64,000 nucleotides of DNA from Benincasa hispida. Taxonomy: Eukaryota > Streptophyta > Magnoliopsida > Cucurbitales > Cucurbitaceae. The notes below the pieces were generated by a model. It was given only the letters and a program-made list of their open reading frames with translations, ran no database searches and was not told the origin of the DNA. The stretch is from NCBI RefSeq assembly GCF_009727055.1, contig NC_052355.1:3147083-3211082 (forward strand), read 5' to 3'. Of the stretch, positions 60,560-64,000 are shown piece by piece (the first letter of the stretch is position 1; the number at the start of each line of letters is the position of its first letter). The translations under genes were made by a program, and so were the position numbers.

Positions 60560-61680
60560 ACAAACTTCCGTAGGACCTAGACTCTGTAGGTTGACCTTTC
60601 AAACACTTTAGTCGTGAGGGCTTTTGTAAAAGGACCAACAATGTTTTGCTCAGAAGATATCTGGGTCACTACAACGTCTCTACGATGTACAATCTCCCGG
60701 ATCAGATGGTATTTGCGCTCAATATGCTTGTCGCCCTTGTGGCTTCTTGGTTCTCTTGAATTTGCAACTGCACCACTATTATCAAAATATAGGGTGATAG
60801 GCAGATGCATATTTTGAACAACTTCAAATCTGTCAAGAATTTCCTCAAACATACTGCTTCTTTTGGTGCTTCACAAGCAGCTAGTATTCAGCTTCCATTG
60901 TGGAGTCCACAATATAGTTTTGCTTCACACTTCTCCACACTACTGCTCCTCCATTCAGAATGAACACTGATTTCGATGTAGATTTTCTTGCATCTTTATC
61001 GGTTTGAAAATCAGAGTCAATGTATCTAGTAAGGATCAAATCCTTAGTACCATACATGAGCATGTAGTTCCTCGTTCTCCTAAGATACTTGAGGATATTT
61101 TTAACGACAGTCCAATGATCATATCCAGAATTGGACTGATACCTACTGACTATCCCTACTGCGTAGCATATGTCAGGTGTAGTACATAACATTACATACA
61201 TTAGGCTCCCTACTACGGAAGCATAGGGAATGCATCTCATATCCTCAACCTCTTGAAATGTCTTAGGACATTGATCATTTGACAAATGAAGTCCATATCT
61301 GTAAAGTAACAAACCTCTTTTGGAATTATGCATCTTATATCTAGACAACATTTTGTCTATATAAGTTGCTTGAGACATGGCTAGTGTTCTGTTCTTGCGG
61401 TTCCGAATGATTTGAGTCTCGAGAACATATTGTGCATTTCCCAAATATTTCATTTGGAACTGCGTTGCTAGCCATTTTTTGATGTCAGTTAGGTAACCTA
61501 CTTCATCCCCAATGAGTAGAATATCATCAACATATAAAACTAAGAACGCTATAGTAGAATTGGCGATCTTCTTGTAAACACAAGGCTCGTCAACATTCTG
61601 TTCAAAGCCATAAGATTTGATCATAGTATCAAATCTTATATTCCAAGATCTAGAAGCTTGTTTCAACCATAAATGGATTT
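60560..61680 (-). pseudogene. Ty1/copia RT-RNase H, element C
   Basis: The main frame (61666 to 60881) starts MKQASRSWNIRFD and contains FLVLYVDDILLIGDEVGYL with the catalytic YVDD, WLATQFQMKYLG, YIDKMLSRYKM, VVGSLMYVMLCTTPDICYAV and the RNase H start DSDFQTDKDARKSTS and DSTMEAEY. The next frame (60852-60577) holds TLYFDNSGAVANSREPRSHK and HIERKYHLIRE, the end of RNase H. One frameshift near 60870 separates the two. The RT N-terminus (61680-62210) is degenerate. Confidence 0.85.
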
Positions 61681-62214
61681 TTGAAGCTTACAAACCTTTT
61701 ATTCTTGACCATGTGCAATAAACCCCTCTAGTTGAGCCATATAGATACTCTCCTTAAGATCGCCATTTAGAAAGGCTGTCTTGACATCCATCTGCCAAAT
61801 TTCATAATCAAAAGGTGGCAATGGATAAGAGTATTCTAATTGACTTAAGCATGGCAACGGGAGAGAAAGTTTCTCCATAGTCTACTCCCTCTCTTTGGTA
61901 TAACCCTTTGCCACAAGGTCGAGTCCTTAAAAGTCTGTACTTACCGGGCTTGGGTCTCGTTTTCTCTTGTTAGATCCACTTACAACCAATTGGTTTTACA
62001 TCATTTGGTTAATCTTACAAGTTTTCCAGACAGAATTGAAATACAGACTCCTTTTGAGGGTTTCATGCATTGAAACCACTGATCACGGTCACATATTCAT
62101 CGCCTGTTTTTATAGTAACGATGGATCCTCTTTATTCCGTCATCAGGTATGACAACTTATGTTTCTCTTAAAACCAAGTAACGGGTCAGCCTGCATGAAC
62201 ACCCTCCCACTAAG

Positions 62215-63049
62215 TCAAGGCATTCTCAACTCTTGAGAAGGATGTGACTGACCAGATGTACTAGTTTTATCTACTACTTTAGTAGATGAACTAGCTCTAT
62301 CTGTAGCATCTTTGGAAATTTCATTCAATACTAGTCTACTGCGAGGTTGATGACTTTTTATGTGGTGTTCCTTTCCATAGCTCATAAGGTGTTTCTGAAA
62401 CACTTTTAGAGAGAACGTTATTCAAAATATAGACAGCACTCTCTAATGCATGTCCCCAAAAGGAATCAGGTAACTTAACAAAGTTCATCATTGAGCGAAT
62501 CATGTCGAACAAGGTTCTATTTTTTCTTTCAGATACATCGTTCTGCTGAGGCATATGAGGTGCAGAGAGTTGTGACTTGATTCCGTGTTCTATCATATAG
62601 TCCTGGAATCTTAAGTCCATGTACTCCCCACCTCGATCTGATCATAGTGTCTTAATTGTTTTACATAACTGGTTCTCAACCTTAGCCTTATATTCTTTGA
62701 ACTTTTCAAAAGAATCAGACTGGTGATGCATTAGGTAAATATGACCATACCTTGAATAATCATCAATAAAACTGATGAAATATTCATACCCACCTCGAGC
62801 TTTGACATTCATCGTTCCACAGAGGTCTGAATGTACGAGCTCTAAGGGTATTGTGGCTCTGAGATCTTTTCCAGTAAAAGATCTCTTAGTCATTTTTCCC
62901 TCAAGACAAGACTCACATGGAGGTAAAGAATTGTCTTCTAACTGATTTAGGAGTCCATTCTTAACCAATCTCTCAATCCTTTTGATATTTATATGGCCAA
63001 GTCTTAGGTGCCATAGATAGGCATTAGAAGAAACTTTTTGTCTTTTATT
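62215..63049 (-). pseudogene. Ty1/copia integrase, element C
   Basis: LWHLRLGHINIKRIERLV (about 63020-62965), CESCLEGKMTKRSFTGKD, HSDLCGTMNV (first Asp), FIDDYSRYGH, then after a stop near 62640 MDLRFQDYMIEHGIKSQ, MPQQNDVSERKNRTLFDM with the catalytic Glu kept, and ALESAVYILNNVLSK. The tail breaks near 62336. It is less decayed than the copy B integrase. Confidence 0.83.
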
Positions 63050-63661
63050 TTAAGTTTCGGCTGTTCTAAACATCTCAGTATTTAAGAAAAATTTTGCTTT
63101 AGTTGGTCTTAACTTATATAAGTTGTTTTCAAGTATAGCAGAACAAATTTGAATACCTTTTTTAAAAATGAACGCTTCATTAACTTCAAAAGATATTTTA
63201 CACATTTGTTCCAATATACATGTGATAGATATTAAATTCTGTCTTATTTTAGGAGCATACAAAACATCTTTAAGTATGATATATCTATTGTTGAAAAACA
63301 ACTTCAATTCTCCCACTGCTTCGGCCGAGACAACCTCTCCTGTTCCAACCTTGAGGGTGATCTCGCCTTCTTCAAGCTTTTTCCAGGAACTAGTTTCCTG
63401 AAAAAAGAAGCAAATATGATTAGTGGCTTCTAAACCCAATATCCAGGTTGAGGTATCATCCTCTACTAAACATGTCTCAACAACTAGTAAATCATATTTA
63501 CCTTGTGCTTCTTTCGAGGAAGGGGCCTGAGGACATTCCTCAGTTAAGACAAATCTCAGATCATCTATTACTAGTGTTGAATTTAGATTTGTTTTCCATG
63601 TTGAGTAATTATTGCCGTTTAGTTTCTCGGAAGCTAAGAGTTGATCTAAAGAGCTAGTCAT
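63050..63661 (-). pseudogene. Ty1/copia gag-protease fusion, element C
   Basis: An open frame of 203 codons starts MTSSLDQLLASEKLNGNNY, a Copia gag N-terminus, up to about residue 57. It then passes directly, in frame, into the protease region (STWILGLEATNHICFFFQET, VLYAPKIRQNLISI). Most of gag, including any zinc knuckle, is deleted. The protease DSG active site reads GLE, so it cannot be functional. The frame ends at 63050 before the pre-integrase part. Confidence 0.82.
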
Positions 63662-64000
63662 GCTGAAAAGAAAAACATATCCTTTTTAATAAAAACATTA
63701 ATCTTTTAAATCCAATCAAGTTTAACAAAAAATATAATAATCTACCCTTCATTATTATATTTTGCAACGATATTTCAACGGTTTAGAATAACCTCCATCG
63801 AGGGGTGATTGACTATTCCTCCGTTGAACCAAGACTATCTTGACTAGATACTATCACCAGAATAACTCTTATTCCTATAGTAACTCAGTTATCACTACTT
63901 TGGTCAAGAATTTACTAACACTTAGTAATTCTCGTAAGTGTGACCCTCCATTTTCAGACCTCAAAGATCGGAATCATTATGCTCCCGAAGTTGGAAAGAC
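63662..64000 (-). other. Element C leader (continues past the window)
   Basis: Non-coding on the minus strand: tgaggtctgaaaatggaggg then tcacacttacgagaatt near 63925-63960 corresponds to the end of the leader in copy B (aaaatgaagggtcacactta near 55330). The 5' LTR lies beyond position 64000. Confidence 0.6.

Overview
This window is plant nuclear DNA: AT-rich, intron-containing, and dominated by LTR retrotransposons. A Mutator-like element carrying a Ulp1-type protease matches the Kaonashi/CUMULE type, and CUMULE was described in melon. Together with the general character of the LTR families this makes a cucurbit my best guess (inference, moderate confidence). I see no organellar, bacterial or viral genes and no tRNA or rRNA genes.

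Layout. (1) 1-5.6 kb: a Ty3/gypsy 3' LTR (about 2.5 kb, minus strand) with the adjoining integrase tail, then older LTR debris. (2) 5.6-23.4 kb: a nest of Athila/Tat-like Ty3/gypsy sequence ordered LTR-LTR-gag-aORF-LTR-gag-aORF. Both internal regions lack pol between gag and a second ORF that ends in a PF20167-like plant transposon domain. The second copy is split by a solo LTR (20355-22895). Two N gaps fall here. (3) 23.4-25.4 kb: upstream region of the only convincing host gene. (4) 25371-43605: a five-exon short-chain dehydrogenase/reductase (SDR) gene. Its 254 codons (765 nt with the stop) stay in frame across all four splice junctions. It resembles the plant NADPH-dependent pterin aldehyde reductase. 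Intron 3 (5.2 kb) holds a Ty1/copia RT fragment and a solo LTR. Intron 4 (11.5 kb) holds a complete-ended 9.3 kb MULE, which in turn contains a Copia LTR fragment. (5) 43.6-44.9 kb: 3' flank. (6) 44936-58.5 kb: two copies of one Ty1/copia family in LTR-leader-LTR-leader-gag-pol order, with a gypsy solo LTR nested in the first leader. (7) 58.5-64 kb: a third, minus-strand Copia element whose 5' LTR lies beyond the window.

How they relate. Only the SDR gene looks functional. All transposon genes carry stops, frameshifts or deletions, although the Ulp1-like C-terminal domain keeps its His-Asp-Gln-Cys residues. The history readable here is repeated insertion into earlier insertions, including a three-level nest inside intron 4 of the host gene.
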